Assembly: GCA_003532195.1 (NCBI GenBank) | Contig: DOFA01000144.1 | Coordinates: forward strand, 1-12,621 | Source: Clostridiales bacterium | GTDB taxonomy: Bacteria > Bacillota > Clostridia > Saccharofermentanales > UBA5734 | DNA: 12,621 bases | Reading direction: 5' to 3' | In this document: piece by piece, positions 5,710 to 12,621 of the stretch | Layout: each line of letters opens with the position of its first letter | Position numbering within the stretch: the first letter of the stretch is position 1 | Made by a program: the position numbers and the translations under genes | Notes under the pieces: model-generated | Told to the model about the DNA's origin: nothing | Seen by the model: the letters and a program-made list of their open reading frames with translations, nothing else | The model's database searches: none

Positions 5710-7882
5710 CAGGATAACTGACCCTTTCATGGAAATGTCCGGTGTAGACCTGCAGAAAAGCCTGAACCAGGACTTCGACATCATGGTAGGACAAGCCAGA
5801 TGCAATCAGCTGGTCCTGTTCGTTCTTGATCTTGATGATCTTGCGGATCAAGACCTCAGCATCCTCCAGTTTGCTGGTGCCGGTTGATTTCATGGCGGCT
5901 TCGACGGAATCCGCCAGCATGACAATTGCGGATTCCCGGGTCGAAGGGACCGGACAGCGATACTTGAACTGCGAAAGGTCAGGTTCGGGCCGGGCGCCGT
6001 TTTCCGCGCTTTTTTTGGCTTTGTTGTAAAAATAAATCTGGGCTGTCGACCCATGGTGCTCATGAATGATTTTCAGGATCGGTATCGGCAGCCGGTAGCG
6101 CTTGCCGATCCTGACCCCAGCATCCGGATGGCTGAGGATGACTTCGGCGCTTTTTTCCGGAACCATGGAATCGTGCGGATTTTCACCTTCCTGGTTCTCG
6201 GTGAACATCAGCGGGGTTTCCAGCTTGCCGATGTCATGATAATAAGAGCCGACCCGGGCCAGCAAGGCGTTGGCTCCGATCGCCACCGCCGCCGCGTCCG
6301 CGAGGTTGGCCACCATCATGCTGTGCTGCGAACTGCCCGGCGCTTCGACAAAAAGCCGGCGCAAGAGCGGATGGCCGGGCTGGGACAATTCGATCAGGCG
6401 CAGCGGCGATACGGAATTAAACAGCATCTCGAACAGCGGCATGATGCCAATGGCCGCGATGACCGAAAGCGTGCCGCTCAGAACGGTGAAACCGCTGCTG
6501 AGCATAATGTCGGACCAATTGCTCTTTTGCAGCAATCCGGCAGAAAAGGTGACGATAAAGTTGGTTCCGGCCGTGGCGATAATGATGAAGGCATAATTGT
6601 CTTTGCGGATGATGCCGCGGGTGAACAGCGCTGCCGTCAGGCAGCCGCAAAGCGCGACGATCAGGAAGATCGGGTCAAAACTGGTCATGGGCATGATGGC
6701 CGCGATCAGGCATATGGACAGGATGGTCGCCGCCCGGAAGCCGAAATAGGCGGATATCAGCACAGCAGCGAAATAGACCGGCGGCGTGAGCGACGACTGG
6801 CGGGCCAGATAGACCGACAAAACCAGCGGAATCATCATCGACAGGGCGAGAGCGGCATAATCGCTGAAGGTGCGGATGTTTTCTTTTTCATAATGGCGGA
6901 TGTAAAAGGCAACGATCAGGACCAGCAAGGATATCAGCAGGATAATCCCCGCAAAAAACGCATAGTCGAAGCTGCCGTTGTCGATTATGGACAAATCCTG
7001 CAGCAGCCGGTAGGTTTCATCGGTAATGATGTCGCCGACAGAAACGATCCGGGTACCCTTGTCGATCATGACCGGATTGTTCTGTACCTTGTCGAAGGCC
7101 GCCTTGCGGGCGTTTTCCGTGGCAACCTGGTCAAAAACCACATTCGGTTTCAGGATCAGCCCTAGCGCCCGTTCGACCAGCCCGCTGTCTTCCTGGTAGA
7201 AATTCATGGACTTCTTCAATTCGTCGATCCGGTCCGCCAGCGCGTTCTTCAGGCCGGAAGTGTCGACTGTCCCGGCCATGATCAGATTGGCCAGCGACTG
7301 GGTATGGCCTTTGATGCTCTCAAAGCGCTGGTCCTCGAGCGTGGCGTATTTCAAGGCATCATCCTGGCTGAGGATAATCTGCAGCTGCGTATTGAGCCGC
7401 AGGATAATTTTCTCAGCCAGAAACTCCGGGTATTCGGTGACCCCTGGGATGGCGGGAACAGTCGGCTCAGTTTCCGTTGCCTGGGTTTCGCTTGCCTGGG
7501 TTTCGCTTGCCTGGGTTTCCCCTGTTGTGGTTTCAGCCGTTGTGGGTTCGGTCGGCAGCGGCGTCGGCTGGGGCGGATTGGCCCGCAGACCGCTGATGAT
7601 TCCGAAAAAGAGATCGATCCGGCTTTTAACTTCTTCGGATATTTGATCCGACCGGAGCATGACGTCCGGGACTTCAGCTGCCGCTTTGGCTGCGCGCAAG
7701 TCAGTCTCCGCCTTATCCCGAACGCTGCGCGGAGCCGTTATGTCGTAAGGGCTGGCATCGCCGGCGCTCAGGCGGTACTTCTCAGGAACTGAGCCGGTAT
7801 AGACGAGCAGCAGGACGGTTACCGCAAGAATTGCAGCCAGGATCACCATCAGGATCTTATGGGTTCTGGATGTGATTTTCAT
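5678..7882 (-). CDS. pgpH: PgpH-type c-di-AMP phosphodiesterase (7TM-HD protein, YqfF-like)
   Basis: By family this is a membrane HD-domain phosphodiesterase that hydrolyses cyclic di-AMP, so linking an extracellular sensor to osmolyte and cell-wall control. The 734 residues show one N-terminal membrane segment (about 9-29), a long extracellular region (30-300), a cluster of hydrophobic segments (about 305-485), and a cytoplasmic HD domain with H520, H549-D550, H570, H585, H609-H610 and D658, matching the metal ligands of the HD superfamily. The extracellular region holds a Pro/Thr/Glu-rich insert at about 102-142 with five pentapeptide repeats. ATG 7882 is chosen for its excellent site GAGGAGG at 7891-7897, 8 bases away; the open frame further upstream lies inside phoH. 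Only one base separates the phoH stop from this start, and the 3' end overlaps ybeY by 32 bases. Confidence 0.95.
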   Translation of the reverse strand: MKITSRTHKILMVILAAILAVTVLLLVYTGSVPEKYRLSAGDASPYDITAPRSVRDKAETDLRAAKAAAEVPDVMLRSDQISEEVKSRIDLFFGIISGLRANPPQPTPLPTEPTTAETTTGETQASETQASETQATETEPTVPAIPGVTEYPEFLAEKIILRLNTQLQIILSQDDALKYATLEDQRFESIKGHTQSLANLIMAGTVDTSGLKNALADRIDELKKSMNFYQEDSGLVERALGLILKPNVVFDQVATENARKAAFDKVQNNPVMIDKGTRIVSVGDIITDETYRLLQDLSIIDNGSFDYAFFAGIILLISLLVLIVAFYIRHYEKENIRTFSDYAALALSMMIPLVLSVYLARQSSLTPPVYFAAVLISAYFGFRAATILSICLIAAIMPMTSFDPIFLIVALCGCLTAALFTRGIIRKDNYAFIIIATAGTNFIVTFSAGLLQKSNWSDIMLSSGFTVLSGTLSVIAAIGIMPLFEMLFNSVSPLRLIELSQPGHPLLRRLFVEAPGSSQHSMMVANLADAAAVAIGANALLARVGSYYHDIGKLETPLMFTENQEGENPHDSMVPEKSAEVILSHPDAGVRIGKRYRLPIPILKIIHEHHGSTAQIYFYNKAKKSAENGARPEPDLSQFKYRCPVPSTRESAIVMLADSVEAAMKSTGTSKLEDAEVLIRKIIKIKNEQDQLIASGLSYHDVEVLVQAFLQVYTGHFHERVSYPDERSIRQPSN
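7469..7543 (-). repeat. 15-bp tandem repeat coding five pentapeptides in PgpH
   Basis: Five consecutive 15-base units encode TTAET, TTGET, QASET, QASET and QATET (PgpH residues 114-138). The three units nearest the low-coordinate end are almost identical in DNA and the others are diverged. The period is a multiple of three, so copy number can change without frameshift. It lies in the extracellular domain, in a Pro/Thr-rich stretch that looks like a flexible linker. Confidence 0.9.
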
Positions 7883-7883
7883 G

Positions 7884-8843
7884 CTACATTCCTCCTCGCT
7901 GCCCGGATTTTTCATAGGCACGGATAATCCGCTGGACCAGTGCGTTGCGGACGACATCCCGCTGCGTCAGTTCGACGAACGAAAGGCCTTCCACGCCTTG
8001 CAGGATGCGCCAGGCCTCTTTCAGCCCGGATTTTTTGTCGGCGGGCAAATCGATCTGGGTGATATCGCCGGTCACCACAGCCCGGGAATTGAATCCGAGC
8101 CGGGTTAAGAACATCTTGATCTGTTCCGGTGTCGTATTCTGCGCCTCGTCCAGGATGATGAACGCTTCGTCCAGCGTCCGGCCGCGCATATAGGCCAGCG
8201 GCGAGACTTCGATCAGGCCTTTTTCCAGGTTTTTCAGATAGTTGTCGGCGCCCATCAGCTCATGCAGGGCGTCGTATAGCGGCCGCATATAGGGATCCAC
8301 TTTGGTCTGCAGGTCACCGGGAAGAAAGCCCAGTTTCTCCCCGGCTTCGACAGCAGGCCGGGTCAGGATGATCCGGCTGACTTCGCGGGCGCGGAAAGCA
8401 TTGACGGCCATGGCTACAGCCAGAAAAGTCTTGCCGGTTCCGGCCGGTCCGATAGCGAAGGTGATCTCGTGCTGGCGGATTGCCTGTACATATTCGCGCT
8501 GACCGAGCGTCTTGCTGCGGATCGGCCGGCCTTTAGCCGTGACGCAGACACAGTCAGGCGTATAACCGATGACCTGTTCGAGATTGCCTTCGCGGGCCGT
8601 GTCGCACAAGTAGGTGACCAGCTGCAGGTTAACCGGGAAATTCTGCCGGTCGATTTCCAGCAGTCGTTCACACACGGCGACGGCTTTCGCGAGACTTTCT
8701 TCATCCCCTTGCAGCAGCAATCCCTGGGAAGTGATTTCGATCGCCACTTCCAGCAGCTGCTCAATGACTTCCAGATGGCCGTTGCAGCTCCCGAATACAG
8801 ATTGGGCGGCCTGGGTGCTTTCAACGCTGATTCGCCTTTCCAT
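7884..8843 (-). CDS. phoH: PhoH family ATPase (PhoH/YbeZ)
   Basis: PhoH-like proteins are cytoplasmic P-loop ATPases of superfamily 1 helicase type, functionally tied to YbeY and rRNA processing. The 319 residues are the usual length. Marks include Walker A at 132-139 (G-P-A-G-T-G-K-T), T-R-P-A-V-E-A-G-E-K-L-G-F-L-P-G-D at 161-177, A-Y-M-R-G-R-T-L at 217-224, Walker B with D-E-A-Q-N at 232-236, and T-G-D at 258-260. The N-terminal 100 residues form the small domain seen in most members. ATG 8843 is supported by AAGAGG overlapping the stop of the upstream DUF881 gene (8 bases spacing). The gene is followed after one base by pgpH. The order phoH-pgpH-ybeY-era is widely conserved in Bacillota, which strengthens all four calls. 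Confidence 0.97.
   Translation of the reverse strand: MERRISVESTQAAQSVFGSCNGHLEVIEQLLEVAIEITSQGLLLQGDEESLAKAVAVCERLLEIDRQNFPVNLQLVTYLCDTAREGNLEQVIGYTPDCVCVTAKGRPIRSKTLGQREYVQAIRQHEITFAIGPAGTGKTFLAVAMAVNAFRAREVSRIILTRPAVEAGEKLGFLPGDLQTKVDPYMRPLYDALHELMGADNYLKNLEKGLIEVSPLAYMRGRTLDEAFIILDEAQNTTPEQIKMFLTRLGFNSRAVVTGDITQIDLPADKKSGLKEAWRILQGVEGLSFVELTQRDVVRNALVQRIIRAYEKSGQRGGM
7891..7897 (-). promoter_or_regulatory. Ribosome binding site that fixes the pgpH start
   Basis: GAGGAGG on the minus strand lies in the last codons of phoH, 8 bases before ATG 7882. It rules out the earlier in-frame start codon near 7957. Confidence 0.85.
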
Positions 8844-8855
8844 ATCCTCTACCTC

Positions 8856-9575
8856 TTATTCCCCGCTGTCCGGCATCAGCAGATCGATCTTGAAAGCCAC
8901 GCTGTCTTCGCTCAGCGCCGGTATGGTTAATTCCGGCAGGGCGGTTATCAGGATGTCATACTTGTCGTTTTGGAACTGCACATCGTTGATGACGGATTTC
9001 CGGATCAGTTCCAGGTAGGAGAGAATGTATGCTTCATCGTCAGGGTCCGTGATCGCTTTGATCTCGAATTGGTCCAGACGGTTATAGCCGTTGCCGTTGA
9101 TAATGATCGATTCGTTGCTGGCCCGGATTTCCGACATCGCCACCAGCCGCTCGTCATTGATGGATATGGCCTGGGCTCCGAGCGCCCGCAGCTCGTTGAC
9201 AAATTGGCGCAGCACACTGTCGCGGATCTGGGTGTCCTGGGCACAGCTGATTTTGATCAGGATCCCATAGTTGCGGACTTCGCGCAGCCCGGCGAAGATA
9301 GCCGCCCGCTCTTTTTCCTTGATGATGGAATCGATCTGGACATTGCCGGAAGCCATGCCGTTTTCCAAAATGCTGATATAATCATACAACTCAGAGTTGC
9401 GGTTGGACAGCTCATCATTCTTGTTGGCGTATTCAATCAGCTTGTCTTGCAAATCAGCCAGATTATTTTCGGAAATCCGGTCGATGTTGACATTTTTCAT
9501 CTGCAAAGCGATCAGTATGCCCAGGACGGCACAGACCGCGGTGAACGCAATGGAACGGACTGTCTTCGGTTTCAT
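8856..9575 (-). CDS. DUF881 family membrane-anchored protein (second of pair, YlxX/YlxW-like)
   Basis: The 239-residue protein has a basic N-terminus, one membrane segment (about 8-25), a polar probably coiled-coil stretch (about 33-72), and an outside domain of DUF881 type. The best preserved DUF881 pattern is V-N-E-L-R-A-L-G-A-Q-A-I-S-I-N at 126-140, followed by S-I-I-I-N-G (156-161) and I-K-A-I-T (172-176). The otherwise common G-P-G-I-x-L-T-L-D-D block is reduced here to Y-G-I-L-I-K-I-S, so this copy is more diverged than its neighbour. ATG 9575 follows the previous stop by one base; GGAGGG at 9587-9592 is 11 bases upstream. A GTG four codons earlier sits directly against that site and is unlikely. 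The biochemical role is unknown; relatives are coded next to cell-division genes in Bacillus. Confidence 0.85.
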   Translation of the reverse strand: MKPKTVRSIAFTAVCAVLGILIALQMKNVNIDRISENNLADLQDKLIEYANKNDELSNRNSELYDYISILENGMASGNVQIDSIIKEKERAAIFAGLREVRNYGILIKISCAQDTQIRDSVLRQFVNELRALGAQAISINDERLVAMSEIRASNESIIINGNGYNRLDQFEIKAITDPDDEAYILSYLELIRKSVINDVQFQNDKYDILITALPELTIPALSEDSVAFKIDLLMPDSGE

Positions 9576-9576
9576 C

Positions 9577-10389
9577 TTATTTGACACCCTCCAGTAAATC
9601 AATAAATTGCCCGATGTCGTCTGCTTCCGCGAAAGCCGGTATGAAAACCTGGTCCTCCTGCTGGACCTTAACCACCAGATCGATGCCGGGCGACTGGCGG
9701 ATATTGAAAATCTGATCATCTTGAATCGCTTTGGCTAATGCCGCGGGGGCACCGAGCGCCGTAATGACATAAGGCGGCGTCAGGCGCTCGCTGTTGCAGC
9801 GGATGGTCGGCCCGATGCAGTATATGCTTGTGATGTTGGTATAACGCAGCCCGTTGATGGAAAAGGCCGCGGCGCCTGCTTCCTTGAGCAGATCGACCGC
9901 ATGCCGGATATCGCCATCATGGACGATGGACTCGCTGGAGTCGAGCTGATTGTTGAATTTAGGTTTATCGTCCAGAGTCAGGATGATTCCCGGGCCTTGA
10001 ACCTCGGTGAATCCAGCCATGATCCGGATTTTTTCCAGTTCCGCCAACAGGTTTTCCAATCCCTGGCTGGCCAGATAATCCGCGATGACATCGGCCTTTT
10101 TTTGGTTCAGCATTTCGTTTTCTGCCAGCAGGGTGAGATATCGTTCTTCGTATTTGGCCAGATCCTCCTGCCGTTGCTTGTAGCGTTGCGGCAGGCTGCT
10201 TTTCTTCTGCTCAGCCCGGACCGAGACAACATGATTCATGATGATAATGCCAAAAAGCAACATGATGACGAACATCATGGCGTTTTGCTGGAAGCGGCGC
10301 CCCTTGACCAGGCGGCTGAACCGCTCTTTGAGGGCAGCGCTTGGGCGGGCAGGAAACCGCACGGAGTTTTTCCTCTTGCCGCCGCTCAT
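9577..10389 (-). CDS. DUF881 family membrane-anchored protein (first of pair, YlxW-like)
   Basis: The 270-residue protein has a strongly basic cytoplasmic N-terminus (residues 1-33), one membrane segment (about 37-54), a charged helical stretch likely to be coiled coil (about 60-125), and a typical DUF881 domain outside the membrane. The domain shows Q-G-P-G-I-I-L-T-L-D-D at 131-141, H-D-G-D-I at 157-161, L-L-K-E-A-G-A-A-A-F-S-I-N-G at 167-180, C-I-G-P-T-I at 191-196, and P-P-Y-V-I-T-A-L-G at 205-213. ATG 10389 forms an ATGA overlap with the stop of the upstream pseudouridine synthase gene, implying coupled translation; no strong ribosome site is seen. The function of the family is not established. 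In Bacillus, ylxW and ylxX lie between divIB and ftsZ, so a role in envelope or division is a fair but unproven guess. Confidence 0.9.
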   Translation of the reverse strand: MSGGKRKNSVRFPARPSAALKERFSRLVKGRRFQQNAMMFVIMLLFGIIIMNHVVSVRAEQKKSSLPQRYKQRQEDLAKYEERYLTLLAENEMLNQKKADVIADYLASQGLENLLAELEKIRIMAGFTEVQGPGIILTLDDKPKFNNQLDSSESIVHDGDIRHAVDLLKEAGAAAFSINGLRYTNITSIYCIGPTIRCNSERLTPPYVITALGAPAALAKAIQDDQIFNIRQSPGIDLVVKVQQEDQVFIPAFAEADDIGQFIDLLEGVK

Positions 10390-11285
10390 GTCAGACGCCC
10401 GAGAAGTTTTTGGAAATAATCCGGCAGCGGGCATTCCAGGTGTATTTCCTGGCCAGTGACCGGATGGGTAAAATCGAGGGCGCTGGCATGCAAGGCCTGG
10501 CCAGCCAGCTGGAAAGACGGCCGGCAGGCGGCATAGACCGGGTCGCCGGCAACCGGGTGGCCGATATATTGCAGATGCACCCGGATCTGGTGCGTGCGGC
10601 CTGACTCCAGTCTGGCTTCAATCAGGGTCGCGTGGCTAAAGCGGCACAGAACCCGGAAATGCGTGACCGATGGTTTACCTGAGCCAACTACCGCCATCCG
10701 CTGGCGGTTGCGCGGATCGCGGCCGATCGGCGCGTCAATGGTGCCGGATTCGCCCGGAACCTGGCCGCAGACAACCGCCTGATAAATCCGGCGAATTTCG
10801 TGGCGGCGAATTTTATCGGCGACCGCGGCATGGACCTGGTTGTCTTTGACAATCAGAATCAATCCTGACGTATCCTTATCAATCCGGTGCACAATGCCCG
10901 GCCGGATCACCCCGTTCAAATCGGAAAGCCGGCCGGAACAATAATCGAGCAGCGCGTTGACGAGCGTGCCGGAGCGATGGCCGGCAGCCGGATGCACCAC
11001 CATGCCCTGTGGTTTGTTAACGACCAGAAGCCATTCATCTTCAAAGACAATGTCCAGCGGGATTTTCTCTGCCTGCAGCTCCGAAGGTTCCGGGTTCGGA
11101 ATCCAAAGGTCCACCGACTGGCCGGCAATGGTTTTCCAGGCCGGTTTCAGCGGTTTGCCGTTCAGAGTCACGCAGCCCTCGCCGATCAGCTTTTGCAGAT
11201 AGGATCGGGAGTATTGCGGCAGTTCTCTCGCCAGATAGCGGTCGAGGCGCTGCAGATCCTCGTTAATCAGAATGGTCAGCAGCAT
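10386..11285 (-). CDS. RluD-type 23S rRNA pseudouridine synthase with S4 domain
   Basis: These enzymes isomerise uridine to pseudouridine in 23S rRNA. The 299 residues have an N-terminal S4 RNA-binding domain (about 10-60, with L-D-R-Y-L-A-R-E-L-P), then the RluA/RluD catalytic domain. Its signature is H133-R-I-D136-K-D-T-S-G141, where D136 is by homology the catalytic aspartate. Further conserved blocks are V-N-K-P-Q-G-M-V-V-H-P at 89-99, R-T-H-Q-I-R-V-H at 230-237, and G-H-P-V-A-G-D-P-V-Y at 242-251. The exact target uridines cannot be told from sequence. ATG 11285 is chosen over an open extension to 11330 because GAGG lies 6 bases upstream and the S4 domain then starts normally. It begins within the last 23 bases of lspA and overlaps the next gene by 4 bases (ATGA). 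Confidence 0.95.
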   Translation of the reverse strand: MLLTILINEDLQRLDRYLARELPQYSRSYLQKLIGEGCVTLNGKPLKPAWKTIAGQSVDLWIPNPEPSELQAEKIPLDIVFEDEWLLVVNKPQGMVVHPAAGHRSGTLVNALLDYCSGRLSDLNGVIRPGIVHRIDKDTSGLILIVKDNQVHAAVADKIRRHEIRRIYQAVVCGQVPGESGTIDAPIGRDPRNRQRMAVVGSGKPSVTHFRVLCRFSHATLIEARLESGRTHQIRVHLQYIGHPVAGDPVYAACRPSFQLAGQALHASALDFTHPVTGQEIHLECPLPDYFQKLLGRLT

Positions 11286-11844
11286 GAGGTTCCTCTTTCT
11301 GTTCAGCGTCAGGCACGGATCTGGGTTCATCTCCGGGCACGGCTTCGGGTTCAGTTCCAGATCCGGCGCCAGGTTCAGCAGCGGCAGATGTTAGAAGCGA
11401 GCGGTCAAACAGGATCAGCAGGCATAGCGCGATGGTACCGCAGACAATCATCATGTCGGCCAGGTTGAAAGTTGGAAAAACATAGCTGCCGAAATGGAAG
11501 TCCAGGTAATCTGTAACTCCGCCATAGAAGACCCGATCAATCAGATTGCCGATGCTGCCGGCACAGATAAAAGTCAGACAGGCTTGCAGCCGTTTGTTCC
11601 GGCTGCGGTAGAGAATGATCAGGACGACAATAGTGATCACCGCCGATATCGCAGCCAAAACATAAAGGCCCCAGTCCTTGCCGGCGAGAAAACTCCAGGC
11701 GGCCCCGCGGTTGCGCCGATTGACAATGTAGAAGAAATTATCAATGACCGTTATGCGGGTATCGGCGCCGGTATTGACCCGAATCTGTGTTTTCAGCAGT
11801 TGATCAGCCGCAGCCAGCAAGATTATGATGATTGCCCAGACCAT
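11263..11844 (-). CDS. lspA: Lipoprotein signal peptidase (signal peptidase II)
   Basis: LspA is an integral membrane aspartyl protease that cleaves the signal peptide of diacylglyceryl-modified prolipoproteins. From ATG 11844 it has 193 residues with four hydrophobic segments (about 2-16, 58-78, 88-104 and 128-148). D14-Q begins the usual first motif, N-R-G-A-A-W-S-F is at 45-52, and the catalytic aspartates are in V-T-D112-Y-L-D-F and F-N-L-A-D130. A GTG two codons earlier (11850) is also in frame, but GAGGAG at 11853-11858 is only 2 bases from it and 8 from the ATG. Unusual is a hydrophilic, acidic tail after residue 151 with eight-residue repeats; typical LspA ends soon after the last membrane helix. 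The start lies inside the end of the solute-binding gene and a promoter is seen just upstream. Solute-binding proteins are commonly lipoproteins, so the pairing may be functional. Confidence 0.96.
   Translation of the reverse strand: MVWAIIIILLAAADQLLKTQIRVNTGADTRITVIDNFFYIVNRRNRGAAWSFLAGKDWGLYVLAAISAVITIVVLIILYRSRNKRLQACLTFICAGSIGNLIDRVFYGGVTDYLDFHFGSYVFPTFNLADMMIVCGTIALCLLILFDRSLLTSAAAEPGAGSGTEPEAVPGDEPRSVPDAEQKEEPHAADHSD
11281..11376 (-). repeat. Degenerate 24-bp tandem repeat coding the LspA tail
   Basis: Three clear 24-base units (11305-11376) and a weak fourth encode EPGAGSGT, EPEAVPGD, EPRSVPDA and EQKEEPHA, an acidic, proline-rich octapeptide repeat at LspA residues 157-188. In DNA, the blocks starting at 11312 and 11336 share GGCACGG and GGGTTCA at the same offsets. 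The last unit contains the ribosome site and first codon of the downstream pseudouridine synthase gene. Confidence 0.75.
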
Positions 11845-12620
11845 ATCCACAACTCCTCAATTCCCTGATAGGGATTATAACAATCCGGCCGGCATTGTCC
11901 AATCACCCGGCTGCCGTATAAAATAGCCGCCGAGCGGATCATCAGGACATTCCAGGGCGAACGGGCCGCCGTTTCACGAAGCAGGCTTGGATACCCTCCG
12001 ACGGCCGGATCTGCACGGTTCGGATTCGAGGCCTGAATCAAGCGTTCGCGCCATAATTCATAGTCAGCCAGGCCGCTGCCGTCCAGAACAGATAAAGCGT
12101 TGTACGCCATTGGGCGGTCCGCGCGGTAAAGCCAGGTTGGGTCCGGATCATTGGGCAGGACGGCCTCCAGGATAGTCAGGTCGTATTCGCCCTGACCGAT
12201 CGCCAGCTGATATTCTGGATCAGCCAGGATTTCCATCCGCCAGGGTACACCAGCTTCGGTCAGGCAATTGCCCAGTAATTCGGCTATGCTTAACCGAAAA
12301 AAATCGTTTTCCGGCATCAGAAACACCAGTTCGCGGCTTGATTCATCCCAGTCCGGCTGTCCCAGGCTGTCTAAAACAGACTGGACGCCGGCGGACTGAC
12401 CGTCCAAGAGATAGGAAGACAGGGGCAAATTCACCGGGGTACATTCGCCCCAGATACCGGCGCCGGCAGCCTGCAGGCTGTCCGAATTTAATAGCTGCTT
12501 GAGAAAAAGCAGCCGGCCGCTGTCCGCCAACGGCTGCCGTATCTTCGTGTTGAAGGCCAGGATCAGCAGCTGCCGGCTAAGATAAGGTTCAAAGCGCAGG
12601 TTGCCGCGCAGCTCATAACG
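11823..12620 (-). CDS. Extracellular solute-binding protein, family 5 (OppA/DppA-like), C-terminal part
   Basis: The frame is open from the right window edge, so the gene is incomplete at its 5' end; 265 residues are visible, ending at TAA 11823-11825. The order of motifs fits a family 5 peptide/nickel-type ABC binding protein. Near the visible start are L-A-F-N-T-K and Q-P-L-A-D-S-G-R-L-L-F-L-K-Q-L-L, the usual hinge and A-L-x-x-A-I-D region. Later come the L-G-N-C-L-T-E-A-G-V-P-W helix, E-Y-Q-L-A-I-G-Q-G-E-Y-D-L-T-I, and N-D-P-D-P-T-W-L-Y. Such proteins are lipid-anchored outside the membrane and hand substrates to an ABC permease. No permease gene is in view, and the signal peptide would lie outside. 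The substrate is unknown. A TTG at 12528-12530 is not the start, because similarity continues upstream of it. The end overlaps lspA by 22 bases. Confidence 0.72.
   Translation of the reverse strand, partial: RYELRGNLRFEPYLSRQLLILAFNTKIRQPLADSGRLLFLKQLLNSDSLQAAGAGIWGECTPVNLPLSSYLLDGQSAGVQSVLDSLGQPDWDESSRELVFLMPENDFFRLSIAELLGNCLTEAGVPWRMEILADPEYQLAIGQGEYDLTILEAVLPNDPDPTWLYRADRPMAYNALSVLDGSGLADYELWRERLIQASNPNRADPAVGGYPSLLRETAARSPWNVLMIRSAAILYGSRVIGQCRPDCYNPYQGIEELWIWSGQSS
11853..11858 (-). promoter_or_regulatory. Ribosome binding site that fixes the lspA start
   Basis: GAGGAG on the minus strand is 8 bases before ATG 11844 but only 2 bases before the in-frame GTG at 11850, favouring the ATG. 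Confidence 0.8.
11862..11874. promoter_or_regulatory. 13-bp perfect inverted repeat at the predicted lspA transcription start
   Basis: TCCCT-GAT-AGGGA overlaps the last base of the predicted -10 box and covers the expected start of transcription (near 11867). A repressor bound here would block the promoter. It lies in the coding end of the solute-binding gene, so chance or coding constraint cannot be excluded. Confidence 0.3.
11874..11901 (-). promoter_or_regulatory. Predicted sigma-A-type promoter for the lspA operon
   Basis: On the minus strand, TGGACA (11896-11901, 5 of 6 matches to the -35 consensus) is followed after 16 bases by TATAAT (11874-11879, a perfect -10). Transcription would begin near 11867, about 23 bases before the lspA ATG and just ahead of its ribosome site. 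It lies inside the 3' end of the solute-binding gene, so lspA and the genes after it could be expressed independently of that gene. Confidence 0.6.
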
Positions 12621-12621
12621 G

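Noticed and set aside
6053..7165. 370-codon plus-strand open frame opposite pgpH
   Set aside because: Very rich in Arg, Asp, Gln and Gly, typical of reverse-strand translation of a membrane protein gene; no motif recognised.

Overview
The window looks like chromosomal DNA of a Gram-positive anaerobe of the Bacillota, most likely a Clostridia lineage. The grounds are a phoH-pgpH-ybeY-era-recO string, a paired DUF881 (YlxW/YlxX-like) locus, strong purine-rich Shine-Dalgarno sites and an Fe-S XPD/DinG-type helicase fused to a nuclease-like domain. Exact taxonomy cannot be read from the sequence. The DNA is GC-rich throughout except for an A+T-rich patch near the left end. I see no rRNA, tRNA, CRISPR array, insertion sequence or prophage gene.

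Left part, plus strand (about 1-3414): the last 62 codons of a GNAT acetyltransferase, an 83-base spacer with inverted repeats and a good -10 box, a Phd/YefM-RelE/ParE type II toxin-antitoxin pair, and then a large helicase with an N-terminal PDDEXK (RecB/Cas4-like) domain. The toxin and helicase reading frames overlap, so the three genes may be one transcript.

Right part, minus strand (3351 to the window end): ten genes packed end to end. In transcription order they are the C-terminal part of an extracellular solute-binding protein, lspA, an RluD-type pseudouridine synthase, two DUF881 membrane proteins, phoH, pgpH (c-di-AMP phosphodiesterase type), ybeY, era and recO. Every junction is an overlap of 4-32 bases or a gap of 1-12 bases, so this reads as one operon. 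A good sigma-A-like promoter sits inside the 3' end of the solute-binding gene just before lspA. The content joins lipoprotein maturation, rRNA modification, 16S rRNA maturation and ribosome assembly (PhoH, YbeY, Era), second-messenger turnover and recombinational repair.

The two transcription units converge, and the coding ends of the helicase and recO overlap by 64 bases. I found no convincing terminator.

I do not see a clearly new biological system. The observations most worth a second look are the AT-rich toxin-antitoxin pair joined by reading-frame overlap to the nuclease-helicase, the DUF881 pair sitting where yqfC-yqfD usually precede phoH, and short in-frame tandem repeats lengthening LspA (8-residue units) and the PgpH extracellular domain (5-residue units).
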